Origin: JBGSOV01 sp964558715
Lineage (GTDB): Bacteria; Patescibacteriota; Gracilibacteria; CAIRYL01; GCA-016699755
Reading direction: 5' to 3'
Assembly: GCA_964558715.1 (NCBI GenBank)
Contig: CAZLFD010000041.1
Span: 1-13,667 of the forward strand
DNA: 13,667 bases
Shown here: piece by piece, positions 1-6,573 of the stretch
How positions within the stretch are numbered: position 1 is the first letter of the stretch
How the letters are laid out: every line of letters begins with the position of its first letter
Translations under genes and position numbers: made by a program
Notes under the pieces: model-generated
What the model saw: only the letters and a program-made list of their open reading frames with translations
Database searches by the model: none
What the model was told of the DNA's origin: nothing

Positions 1-36
1 TCAGAATGTCGCGAAGTCGAAGCCACGGAGCTTTAG
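1..36 (+). pseudogene. 3' end of a possible tnpB (IS605/IS1341 OrfB) gene, cut by window edge
   Basis: The first frame is open from the window edge and ends SECREVEATEL-stop, with the TAG at 34-36 inside the loop of the hairpin at 21-45. From memory, a C-terminus of the type EAxEL-stop, with the stop codon in a GCTTTAGC hairpin loop, is characteristic of TnpB genes of IS200/IS605 and IS1341 elements. TnpB is an RNA-guided DNA nuclease whose 3' coding end overlaps its omega RNA. Only 11 residues are visible, so neither the nuclease domain nor its integrity can be judged. It could be an intact gene cut by the window edge, a remnant, or chance. The call rests mainly on the hairpin. Confidence 0.4.
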
Positions 37-54
37 CCCGTGGTTTCAGTTCAC
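21..54 (+). mobile_element. Right-end hairpin of an IS605/IS1341-type element (omega RNA 3' end)
   Basis: CCACGG (23-28) pairs with CCGTGG (38-43). GCT and AGC inside extend the stem past a one-base bulge, leaving a tiny TT loop. The hairpin is followed by TTTCAGTTCAC (44-54). A GC-rich hairpin with a CTTTAG apex and a GTTCAC-like tail is the usual form of the right end of IS200/IS605-family elements, where the TnpB guide RNA scaffold ends. The element boundary would then lie near 54, and bases from about 55 would be flanking DNA read as guide. The left end and target motif are outside the window. A plain terminator is unlikely because no T-tract follows. Confidence 0.45.
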
Positions 55-260
55 TAATTAACTCCAGTAGCTCTTGCGATTTCTGCCTAAATTTCTACCT
101 AGTTTCGAGGAATAGCACCCTCAAGAAATTCTTCTATATCAGAACCACCCTTTCCCGATTCTGCAGCTGCTAAGGATGATAACAAGAATTGAGCATATAA
201 TGGTAATCACTATCTTTCAAATTCTGTGCAATAAATTCGACTCGAAATATTTAGTTTAGT
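55..260. other. Intergenic region, no confident gene
   Basis: This 206 bp stretch lies between the putative element end and ispH. No plus-strand frame of useful length is seen. On the minus strand there are two short open stretches in different frames: one ending LEGAIPRN-stop near 109, and one reading about 23 codons through 175-245. They might be remnants of one frameshifted gene, but they match no family I recognise and are short enough to be chance. A TATAAT box at 196-201 is the only regulatory candidate. Confidence 0.4.
196..201 (+). promoter_or_regulatory. Candidate -10 box for ispH
   Basis: A perfect TATAAT lies 80 bp before the ispH ATG. No good -35 hexamer is found 16-18 bp upstream. 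Transcription would start near 208 and leave a leader of about 75 nt. Given the AT-rich context a chance match is possible. Confidence 0.35.
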
Positions 261-281
261 TTGTCACAATCCGCTCTGCTT

Positions 282-1205
282 ATGTTGAAGAGGATTATTT
301 TGGCGGCTCCGCGTGGCCCTTGTGCTGGCGTTAATCGCGCAATCGAAATCGTCGAACGAACGCTCGAAAAGTATGGCGCACCGATATATGTGAATCATGA
401 ACTGGTGCACAATCGTCATGTAGTGGAAGATTTTACTAAACAAGGTGTCGTCTTTTCACAAGATCCAGAATCTGTGCCAGATGGCTCAGTATACCTGTTT
501 TCCGCCCATGGCGTATCGCCCGCTTTTCGCGCTCGCGTCCGCAATCACAATCTGCATTTGATTGATGCGACGTGCCCACTGGTAACCAAAGTGCACGGCG
601 AGGCAGAGAAGTTTGCGACGGAAGATATGTACATTTTTTTTATCGGGCACAAGGGCCACCCTGAAGTAGAAGGAACGATGGGTGTAACGCAAATGCACCT
701 TATCGAATCTGTGGTAGATGTGGAGCAACTCGATGCGCAATCGATTCCGCATCAAGAAATCACGGTGCTGACGCAGACGACTTTATCTATTGATGAAACG
801 GCAGATATCCTTACTGCGCTTAAAACCAAGTTCCCGCAGCTGACCACGCCGCCGGCTAAGGATATCTGCTACGCCACGACCAATCGCCAGAAGGCAGTAA
901 AAGAACTCGCCAAACTGTGCGATTGCATTCTCGTGGTCGGCTCCAAAAATTCATCAAACTCCAACCGTTTGGTCGAAGCGGCGAAGCGCAATGGCTCAAA
1001 AGCAATACTTATCGAAAAACTGGCAGATGTTCCCACAGTCATGCTCGCAGATGTCGAAACGCTTGGCATCAGCTCGGGCGCATCGGTACCAGAAGTATTG
1101 GTAACGCGACTAGTAGGAGAGTTGAAAGATGAGTTCCCTGGTGTGGAACCTGAAGAATTAGAGATACTCAAAGAACAGGTGACCTTTCCCTTGCCGAGAA
1201 TTTGA
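282..1205 (+). CDS. ispH: 4-hydroxy-3-methylbut-2-enyl diphosphate reductase (IspH/LytB)
   Basis: IspH is the last enzyme of the MEP isoprenoid pathway, an iron-sulfur reductase that converts HMBPP to IPP and DMAPP. The 307-residue product has the family's hallmarks: PRGPCAGV with cluster Cys14, NHELVHN (His43), FSAHGV (His76), DATCP (Cys98), GHxGHPEVEGTMG (His126, Glu128), TQTTLS (166-167), DICYATTNRQ (Cys196) and SSNSNRL (224-229). All three cluster cysteines and the substrate-binding residues are therefore present and the enzyme should be active. Length is normal for the family. The ATG at 282 is chosen because MLKRIILAAPRG matches the usual N-terminus. A TTG at 261 is in frame but adds seven residues without support. 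No Shine-Dalgarno site is visible. It converges with the aldolase gene 48 bp downstream. Confidence 0.95.
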   Translation: MLKRIILAAPRGPCAGVNRAIEIVERTLEKYGAPIYVNHELVHNRHVVEDFTKQGVVFSQDPESVPDGSVYLFSAHGVSPAFRARVRNHNLHLIDATCPLVTKVHGEAEKFATEDMYIFFIGHKGHPEVEGTMGVTQMHLIESVVDVEQLDAQSIPHQEITVLTQTTLSIDETADILTALKTKFPQLTTPPAKDICYATTNRQKAVKELAKLCDCILVVGSKNSSNSNRLVEAAKRNGSKAILIEKLADVPTVMLADVETLGISSGASVPEVLVTRLVGELKDEFPGVEPEELEILKEQVTFPLPRI

Positions 1206-1211
1206 AGCACT

Positions 1212-1225
1212 CTCCCGCTCGGGAG
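1212..1225. terminator. Weak hairpin between convergent genes
   Basis: CTCCC and GGGAG form a 5 bp stem around GCTC in the 48 bp gap between the two convergent stop codons. There is no T-run on either strand, so it could be a weak bidirectional terminator or simply a fortuitous stem. Confidence 0.25.
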
Positions 1226-1253
1226 GAGGAGTTGGAGGGGTGTGTATATTTAA

Positions 1254-2294
1254 TCAGGAAAATTGCTCCAAATCGTTTAGAAATTCTTGCACAGAAGTCT
1301 CTAATGTTGCCCAAGAAGTGACAAGTCGCACAACGGAATGGTTTGGCACAGACGATGCTTTTGAAATCGTATAAAACCCGAACTGCTTTTCCAATTCTTT
1401 AATAATCGCATCCGGAAAAATCGGAAAAATCTGGTTAGCTACGGGTTCGTGCAAAAACTCGTATCCGCACTTTCTTATTCCGGCAACGAGCTTTTGTGCC
1501 ATGTCATTTGCATGCTTCGCGTTTTCGAAGTAGAGATCGTCTCTGAATAGCTCTACAAACGGAACTGTCACTGCCCTCGCTTTGGCCAATAGTCCGCCTC
1601 GCTGTCGCAGGTGATGACGAAAATTCTCTTGCAAATTCGGATTAACGATTACAATTGCTTCGCCGATCAGCGCCCCGTTTTTTGTACCGCCAATATAAAA
1701 TATGTCGCATAAGTTGGCTATCTCAGCCAAATCCAAGTCTGCATTTTTTGCCATTACCGCGTTTCCAATGCGTGCGCCATCAATGTACAAATATAATTCG
1801 TTTTCTTTACAGATGCTGCGTAAATCTTCTAATTCTCTCTTGCTGTAGACAGTGCCGTACTCAGTTGACTGCGAGATGTAAAGGGCACCCGGTTTTACGG
1901 TGTGTTCATTAATATGCGTGGCAAGAATGTTACGAATAGCATTTGGTGTAAGCTTACCGGCAATACCTGGAACAGCGTTTATCTTATGCCCCGTTGCCTC
2001 GACTGCTCCCGCTTCAGACGTGTTGGCATGTCCGTTATCCGTTGCAATGATTGATTCATATGGTTTTAACATCGATGATAGGCAAATCAGATTTGCATGC
2101 GTTCCGCTAGGCACGAAATGAATATGCGCATCCGGCTTCCCTATGTGTTCTTTGATGAATTGCTCTGCCTCACGTGCAAAAGAATCCATGCCATAGCCGC
2201 ATTCTTGCTGAAGGTTAGTACGTGAAAATGCCTCCAAAATTTGCGGATGTGCTCCTTCGGAATAATCGTCATAGAATAAATTTTTGGAGTTCAT
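1254..2294 (-). CDS. Low-specificity L-threonine aldolase-like PLP enzyme
   Basis: This 346-residue protein belongs to the beta-eliminating lyase/threonine aldolase group (fold-type I PLP enzymes), which cleave L-threonine or L-allo-threonine to glycine and acetaldehyde. Visible motifs are NxYSEGAHP-like DDYSEGAHP (10-17), a CGYGMD segment (32-37), SGTHANL (63-69) for the phosphate loop, the ring-stacking His89 in NGHANTSEAGAVEATG, IDGAR (171-175) with Asp172 for the PLP nitrogen, and GGTKNGAL (202-209) with Lys205 as Schiff-base lysine. All key residues are present. Substrate range cannot be decided; related enzymes act on other beta-hydroxy amino acids. The ATG at 2294 is the natural start. 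No Shine-Dalgarno site precedes it, but TATAGT lies only 5 nt upstream. Confidence 0.88.
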   Translation of the reverse strand: MNSKNLFYDDYSEGAHPQILEAFSRTNLQQECGYGMDSFAREAEQFIKEHIGKPDAHIHFVPSGTHANLICLSSMLKPYESIIATDNGHANTSEAGAVEATGHKINAVPGIAGKLTPNAIRNILATHINEHTVKPGALYISQSTEYGTVYSKRELEDLRSICKENELYLYIDGARIGNAVMAKNADLDLAEIANLCDIFYIGGTKNGALIGEAIVIVNPNLQENFRHHLRQRGGLLAKARAVTVPFVELFRDDLYFENAKHANDMAQKLVAGIRKCGYEFLHEPVANQIFPIFPDAIIKELEKQFGFYTISKASSVPNHSVVRLVTSWATLETSVQEFLNDLEQFS

Positions 2295-2299
2295 GTATG

Positions 2300-2305
2300 A
2301 CTATA
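2300..2305 (-). promoter_or_regulatory. Candidate -10 box adjoining the aldolase start (possible leaderless mRNA)
   Basis: On the minus strand TATAGT (5 of 6 to consensus) is followed by 5 nt and then the aldolase ATG. That spacing would put the transcript start at or within a few bases of the start codon. No convincing -35 element is seen. Confidence 0.35.
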
Positions 2306-2315
2306 GTGCGCGATC

Positions 2316-2343
2316 TTTACTTTACTACTACAGCTTCTATATT
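2316..2343 (+). promoter_or_regulatory. Candidate sigma70-type promoter for murA
   Basis: TTTACT (2316-2321, 4 of 6 matches to TTGACA), a 16 bp spacer and TATATT (2338-2343, 5 of 6 matches to TATAAT). The predicted start near 2350 leaves a leader of about 145 nt before the murA ATG at 2495. That leader contains no recognised riboswitch or gene. The 200 bp region between the divergent aldolase and murA genes is the natural place for both promoters. Confidence 0.45.
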
Positions 2344-2494
2344 GCCAGATGTTGTTTGTGTGTTTCGGCTCGTAAAATGTGTTCAGTCAGGCCCTCACGA
2401 TTCCAGCTCGCGCAGAGCCGCTATCGCTCGGAGCAGACAAGCCAGAGTGACCCAGAGTTGCCTCACTTCCGTTTTTCGGCGACAATGTTTTTTG

Positions 2495-3775
2495 ATGGAA
2501 GGAATATTTCGCATTCACGGCAACAAAAAGCTCAGCGGTAGCGTTGAGATAAGCGGCAGTAAAAACGCTGCCTTACCCATTTTGGCAGCGAGCGTGGCTT
2601 TGCAAGGTACGTCAAAAATCACCAACTTACCGAATATCAGTGATATCGGGCGCATGTTGGATATGATTGAATCGATCGGCGGTAAGGTCGAGCGCAACCG
2701 AGACAAAGCGAGTATCGATGCCGACTCGATTGCATTGCAGGAGTTCCATTTCGACCATTTTGGTATTGGCAAGATGCGCGCCAGCATCCTCTTCCTCGCA
2801 CCACTTTTAGTGCGTTTTGGCGAAGTGCGGATGAAGTTCCCCGGTGGTTGTGTGCTTGGTAAGCGTTCGGCAGATGCGCACTTGCGCGCGTTTGAAGCGC
2901 TTGGTGCAGAAGTCATCGAATCACAAGAATATCTACACCTCAACCTCCCAAGCGGAAAATTCGAGGCCGGTAAAATCGTACTCCCAGAGATATCAGTCAC
3001 AGCGACCGAAAATGCCATTATCGCCGCAAGCTTTGCAGAAGGGGAGACATGCATCCGCATGGCTGCCAGCGAACCGCATGTACAAAATCTTTGCCATTTT
3101 CTTGTTTCTGCCGGAGTACAGATCGACGGTATCGGCACGCATTTTTTGACAATACGTGGCAATTCGCAGGCGAAAGACGGGCAGATCGCGGTAACGCCAG
3201 ATTATCTCGAGGCAGGAACCTTCATACTCGCTGGTATTTTGACGGATTCAACAATTACAGTGAAAAATGTCGTACCTGATCACCTAGATTCGTTTTTCGA
3301 AAAACTCGCCGAAGCCGGAGCCAATTTTGAAGCGGATGAGAATATGAATGAGGTACGCATTGTTCCGCGCAAAAGTGATTTGACGGCGACGAATATCCAA
3401 ACCGGTGTCTTTCCGAAATTTCCTACCGATCTTCATCCGCAGTTTGGTGTGTTGATGACGCAATGCATGGGATCATCAAAAATCTTTGAAGTGCTGTTTG
3501 AGCGTAAATTTGCCTATCTTTTGGAACTCGAAAAACTCGGCGCTGATGTACAGATTTTAAATCCTCATGAGTTCCTGATTCATGGACCAAAAAAACTTGT
3601 AGCAGTACCCGTTGCCAGCCAGGATATACGTGCCGGGGCAGCGATTTTGCTTGCAACACTGATAGCAGAAGGGGAGTCTGAGATCTCTAATATCCATTAT
3701 CTCGACCGCGGTTACCAAAACATCGAAGAAAAACTTCGCGCACTTGGGGCTGACATCATCCGTGAAAACCGCTAG
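2495..3775 (+). CDS. murA: UDP-N-acetylglucosamine 1-carboxyvinyltransferase
   Basis: MurA transfers enolpyruvate from PEP to UDP-GlcNAc, the first committed step of peptidoglycan synthesis, in the cytoplasm. The 426-residue product has the usual length and two-domain EPSP-synthase-like repeats. Key residues are SGSKNAALP (Lys23, Asn24), the catalytic loop PGGCVLGKRSAD with Cys119 (the fosfomycin target cysteine; lineages with Asp here are resistant), TATENAI (169-175), and FPKFPTDLHPQ with catalytic Asp312. The frame is open back to 2222, but that extension runs antisense through the aldolase 5' end and does not resemble MurA. The ATG at 2495 gives MEGIFRIHGNKKLSG, the standard N-terminus. 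No clear Shine-Dalgarno site precedes it. The next gene starts 25 bp downstream, suggesting cotranscription. Confidence 0.95.
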   Translation: MEGIFRIHGNKKLSGSVEISGSKNAALPILAASVALQGTSKITNLPNISDIGRMLDMIESIGGKVERNRDKASIDADSIALQEFHFDHFGIGKMRASILFLAPLLVRFGEVRMKFPGGCVLGKRSADAHLRAFEALGAEVIESQEYLHLNLPSGKFEAGKIVLPEISVTATENAIIAASFAEGETCIRMAASEPHVQNLCHFLVSAGVQIDGIGTHFLTIRGNSQAKDGQIAVTPDYLEAGTFILAGILTDSTITVKNVVPDHLDSFFEKLAEAGANFEADENMNEVRIVPRKSDLTATNIQTGVFPKFPTDLHPQFGVLMTQCMGSSKIFEVLFERKFAYLLELEKLGADVQILNPHEFLIHGPKKLVAVPVASQDIRAGAAILLATLIAEGESEISNIHYLDRGYQNIEEKLRALGADIIRENR

Positions 3776-3800
3776 AATCCACGGTGATCATTTTTATACC

Positions 3801-4301
3801 ATGAACATAACCTACTCTGGCAGCGACATCAAGCTGCAGGAAAAATCGACGACTGTCGTACTCACACCAAACGAAAAGGTAATCATCGATGCCAGTTCTG
3901 CCACTACCATAGACTGGCCTGGCGAATATGAAGTACAAGGCGTAACAGTGCGTGCTTTTGAGGGCGATACTGGGCTTTCGATCTTGATCGGCTTTGATGG
4001 AGTACGCTTTTTTACTCCGGCCAATGCTGCCCTGCAGCTAAAAGAAGATGATTTAGAAGAATTAGGGAGTTTTGAGATTCTTGGTATCGGGGCAGAGTCG
4101 AGTGAGTGGTCGGCGAAAGAATGGAAGAAATTTATTGAAGATATCGAGCCGCGCATCATCATTTTTTACGAAGACGGCGAAAAAACCGAAAAGCTGCGCA
4201 AAGAATTGGGTGCCGAAAATGTCGAACGCATCGACAAAGTGGAAGCGACTGTCAAGAATCTGCCATCTGATTCTGTGCGTTTTTATATGTTCAGCACATA
4301 G
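3801..4301 (+). CDS. Small metallo-beta-lactamase-fold relative lacking all metal ligands
   Basis: The 166-residue protein resembles a group of short MBL-fold (UlaG-like, Lactamase_B_3 type) proteins common in candidate-phylum genomes. The best match to memory is WPGEYEVQGVTVRAF (39-53), corresponding to the GPGEYEVKGV segment of those proteins. Later segments (LGSFEILGIGAES, IEDIEPRIIIFYEDG) align in order with their DILMIPVG and IEPKIVIPMHY segments. However, the HxHxDH motif and the later metal-binding histidines are missing; I find no histidine or cysteine in the whole protein. It is probably not a zinc hydrolase and may have a binding or structural role. The ATG at 3801 gives MNITYSG, the expected first strand. 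An upstream ATG at 3744 lies inside murA. It follows murA by 25 bp and precedes the tRNA by 12 bp. Confidence 0.6.
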   Translation: MNITYSGSDIKLQEKSTTVVLTPNEKVIIDASSATTIDWPGEYEVQGVTVRAFEGDTGLSILIGFDGVRFFTPANAALQLKEDDLEELGSFEILGIGAESSEWSAKEWKKFIEDIEPRIIIFYEDGEKTEKLRKELGAENVERIDKVEATVKNLPSDSVRFYMFST

Positions 4302-4313
4302 TCATAAACTCCC

Positions 4314-4388
4314 GTCCCTGTAGTTCAATGGATAGAACAATCTCCTCCTAAGACTTAGATCCAGGTTCGATTCCTGGCGGGGACACCA
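4314..4388 (+). tRNA. tRNA-Arg(CCU), CCA end encoded
   Basis: The acceptor arm GTCCCTG (4314-4320) pairs with CGGGGAC (4378-4384). The D arm is GTTC/GAAC, with the A-rich D loop typical of tRNA-Arg. The T arm CCAGG-TTCGATT-CCTGG is perfect. A73 and an encoded CCA (4386-4388) follow. Standard numbering gives the loop CTCCTAA with U33 and anticodon CCT at 4347-4349. The anticodon stem is poor: ATCTC against GACTT leaves only three of five pairs. An alternative register gives four pairs but breaks the U33 rule. It lies 12 bp after the preceding gene and could be read through from it. Confidence 0.85.
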
Positions 4389-4414
4389 CGCTTCGCCTTG
4401 CCATAAGCGAAGCG
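4389..4414 (+). repeat. Hairpin directly after the tRNA
   Basis: CGCTTCG and CGAAGCG form a perfect 7 bp stem starting at the base after the tRNA CCA. A bulged C and three more pairs (CTT/AAG) extend it around GCCAT. No T-tract follows, so it may act in 3' processing or weak termination of the tRNA transcript. Confidence 0.4.
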
Positions 4415-4494
4415 AATGGGAAATGGAAGCGTATCCTGTCTTTGACTCCAGGGTTTCAGACTCGAGGAGAGCGAAGCCGAAGGGCAAACTTCGC
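4407..4494. repeat. Imperfect direct repeat with nested GCGAAG/CTTCGC inverted motifs
   Basis: GCGAAGCGAATGGGAAA (4407-4423) is repeated with a few changes as GCGAAGCCGAAGGGCAAA (4471-4488). The second copy is closed by CTTCGC (4489-4494), giving a second hairpin with a 6 bp stem and a 12 nt loop. The whole 120 bp between the tRNA and the recX stop is thus two related stem-loops with a 40-50 bp spacer. No T-run is seen. A convergent terminator region, a small RNA, or a decayed duplication are possible. Confidence 0.4.
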
Positions 4495-4508
4495 CAAATA
4501 CAACAGAA

Positions 4509-4976
4509 TCATTCCGAGTTTTTATGTATTGCTTGCTTCGTCGTATCCCGCGCAATAGCAAAAGCAAACCCACGTGAAACGAGAAAGCGGTAGATCTTCT
4601 CTTGCTTTTTGATTGGCTCTAGGTCGACAGGGAGTAATGCGAGTTTTCGCTCTGCTAATTGCATTGCCAGAACTTCTTCTTTCAATACATCATCTGCGAG
4701 TGTGGTGTTGATCAATTCAGGCGCGATGCCTTTTTTTTGCAACTCTTGCTGTAAACGGAGTTTTCCTTTTGGGTTCGAGCTTTGAATATAGTGTACATAT
4801 TCATGTGCAAAAGTAATATCGTTGATCACACCGGTTTTCTCTAAACGATCAAGCACCTGATTGATTTCGGCAACCATCTCTGGATATTTGCGTTTGAGTT
4901 TTACCAGGAGTTCGTAGCGAGAATGGTTGCGTCGCCCCAATATATACATTGCCGATGCAAGGATTGCTTCATCCAT
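4509..4976 (-). CDS. recX: RecX-family regulator of RecA
   Basis: RecX binds RecA filaments and modulates their activity in recombination and SOS. The 155-residue protein is built of short three-helix repeats. ALY-like repeat 1 reads ASAMYILGRRNHSRYELLVK (7-26), the conserved R-x-HS-x-x-EL signature. The middle repeat has FAHEYV and the KGKLRLQQELQKKGI segment (70-84). The last repeat contains KIYRFLVSRGFAFAIA. Length is typical. The ATG at 4976 has GAGG only 3 nt upstream, a close spacing for a ribosome site. No recA is in the window. It is convergent with the tRNA and divergent from ftsA. Confidence 0.85.
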   Translation of the reverse strand: MDEAILASAMYILGRRNHSRYELLVKLKRKYPEMVAEINQVLDRLEKTGVINDITFAHEYVHYIQSSNPKGKLRLQQELQKKGIAPELINTTLADDVLKEEVLAMQLAERKLALLPVDLEPIKKQEKIYRFLVSRGFAFAIARDTTKQAIHKNSE

Positions 4977-5346
4977 ATGCCTCTATTCTGACAAACTGCT
5001 GTGGTCTATACAATACTACCATCAATCTTCAGGCAACACTTTTTATCCATAGCGTGCACACAAAATGTCTTCAATAAGTCCTTAATTGCATAAAAAAAAT
5101 ATACAGGTGCACATTGAATCTATGAACACAAAATTTCATGACAAGATGAAATCTGTATTCTGGCTTGATAACTACAAATCAATGAGTAGTATTTTGATTC
5201 GGCTTTCCCTATTTCACAAAAAAATTTAAGAAAATGTTTGCGTAAAGCAGTAGCCTTTCCTAAACTATAAAAAGTTTCGGTAGCTCGGTCAGAAACAGCC
5301 AATTGTTTCTTCCCGTTTTGATTCTGAATATCTTTTTTATTCAAAC
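4977..5346. other. 370 bp AT-rich divergent intergenic region
   Basis: The gap between the divergent recX and ftsA starts is clearly more AT-rich than the flanking genes. A minus-strand frame at 5120-5344 (74 codons) is open, but it has no recognisable family and looks like chance. The sequence GTGCACA occurs at about 5054 and GTGCACAT at about 5106, which may be coincidence. The region should contain the promoters of recX and of the division operon. I see no RNA gene or clear terminator. Confidence 0.5.
5238..5266 (+). promoter_or_regulatory. Candidate promoter for the ftsA-ftsZ operon
   Basis: TTGCGT (5238-5243), a 17 bp spacer and TAAACT (5261-5266) give ideal spacing with moderate hexamer matches. 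An overlapping TATAAA at 5266-5271 offers another -10 without a good -35. Either would leave a leader of about 70 nt before ftsA. Confidence 0.3.
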
Positions 5347-6573
5347 ATGGCGCGAGAGAAAATCATCACCGGTGTCGATATTGGAAACCAGAAAATCCGC
5401 ACCATAGTCGCCGTGCTTGAACGGGAGAAAAAGGAACCCCATATTATTGGTGTTGGAATTTCTCCATCACTTGGCTTACGCAAGGGTGTTGTAGTCGATG
5501 CAGAAGAGTTAACCGCGAATATTTCTTCAAGCCTTGAAAATGCCGAACGAATGAGTGGAGTTCCGATCAGTCACGTGTTTGTCGGAGTCGGTGGAACACA
5601 CGTCGAGTTCACCGCTTCGCGCGGAGTCGTTGCTATTGGTGGTAAACAGATACAAGAAGAAGATGTCGAGCGCGCCCTCGAAGCAGCCGAAGCGGTCTCG
5701 CTTCCACAAAACCGTTATCGTCTGCGCACCATTCCACGCGATTTTTCAGTTGATGACCAACGCGGCATTAAAAACCCCATCGGCTTGTCTGGTATCCGTC
5801 TCGAAATTGACGCGCACATTATCAGCGGTCAAAAGCAAATCGTGGAAAATATCGAACGAACCGTGCAACAAGCCGGAGTCGATATTGATGATATGGTTCC
5901 TTCTTTCCTGGCCGCGAGCGAAGCTGTGCTCAGCCGTCGCCAAAAAGAACTCGGAGTCGTCCTCTTTGATGTTGGTGCCGATTGTACGAATGTCGTCGTT
6001 TTTGAAGATGGGGCGATTCTTCATTCCGCAGTTATTCCAGTGGGTGGCGCGAGTGTTACAAACGATATCGCTATCGGGCTGCGTACTTCTATCGACACAG
6101 CCGAAAAGATTAAGATTGAATACGGTACGACCATGCCCGAAGAAGTGCGTGATGCCGAGTCGATCGACCTCTCGCTTCTTTCGAAGATCGATACGCAAAA
6201 AGTCAGCAAAAAGCATCTCGCTGAAATTATCCAGGCTCGTTACTATGAAATTTTTTCCCTCGCCAAAGAAGAGCTTCGCCACATCAACCGCGATGGCATG
6301 CTTCCGGCAGGAGCTATTTTGACCGGTGCAGCCGTTAAAATGTCGGGTGCACTCGATATTGGCCGTGATGTACTTGGCTTGCCCGTGCAGATCGGTTTTC
6401 CCCAAAACGTTTCTGGAGTAGTCGATAAAATCGATGACCCTGGATTTGCCACTGCTACCGGGTTGGCCATCTGGGGAAGCAAGCACGATGCCATTCGGTA
6501 TGGCTTGCGCATGCCAGATATTGCCAAAGCATTTTCCACCGTGGGTGGGCTCTTAAAAAAACTCCTCCCATGA
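5347..6573 (+). CDS. ftsA: Cell division protein FtsA
   Basis: FtsA is the actin-like ATPase that tethers FtsZ filaments to the membrane at the division site. The 408-residue protein starts with the phosphate-1 motif TGVDIGNQKIRTIVA (Asp11). It has the SHS2 (1C) domain over roughly 85-165, the phosphate-2 motif VVLFDVGADCTNVVVFEDG (204-222), VGGASVTNDIA (232-242), an adenosine motif LPAGAILTGAAVKMSG (319-334), and a late GFATATGLAIWG (366-377). The C-terminus GLLKKLLP (401-408) is the amphipathic membrane-targeting helix expected for FtsA. Length is normal. No Shine-Dalgarno site is visible. Its stop overlaps the next start as ATGA, implying translational coupling. Confidence 0.95.
   Translation: MAREKIITGVDIGNQKIRTIVAVLEREKKEPHIIGVGISPSLGLRKGVVVDAEELTANISSSLENAERMSGVPISHVFVGVGGTHVEFTASRGVVAIGGKQIQEEDVERALEAAEAVSLPQNRYRLRTIPRDFSVDDQRGIKNPIGLSGIRLEIDAHIISGQKQIVENIERTVQQAGVDIDDMVPSFLAASEAVLSRRQKELGVVLFDVGADCTNVVVFEDGAILHSAVIPVGGASVTNDIAIGLRTSIDTAEKIKIEYGTTMPEEVRDAESIDLSLLSKIDTQKVSKKHLAEIIQARYYEIFSLAKEELRHINRDGMLPAGAILTGAAVKMSGALDIGRDVLGLPVQIGFPQNVSGVVDKIDDPGFATATGLAIWGSKHDAIRYGLRMPDIAKAFSTVGGLLKKLLP

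Noticed and set aside
261..281. TTG start adding seven residues to IspH
   Set aside because: The family N-terminus begins at the ATG at 282, and no ribosome site supports the TTG.
2222..2494. 91-codon in-frame upstream extension of murA
   Set aside because: It overlaps the aldolase 5' end in antisense and does not resemble MurA, whose normal N-terminus begins at the ATG at 2495.
2515..3162. 215-codon minus-strand frame inside murA
   Set aside because: It is antisense to conserved murA coding sequence and has no family features.
4302..4487. Minus-strand 61-codon frame containing CPRQESNLDLSLRRRLFYPL
   Set aside because: It is the antisense of the tRNA-Arg gene. Frames of the PRQESNLDL type are a well-known annotation artefact over tRNA genes.
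5120..5344. 74-codon minus-strand frame upstream of ftsA
   Set aside because: It matches no recognised family, has low-complexity AT-rich composition and fills an expected promoter region; most likely chance.
5555..6486. Long shadow frames inside ftsA on both strands (255 and 246 codons)
   Set aside because: They lie wholly within ftsA, and their composition is that of a shifted frame rather than of a protein family.
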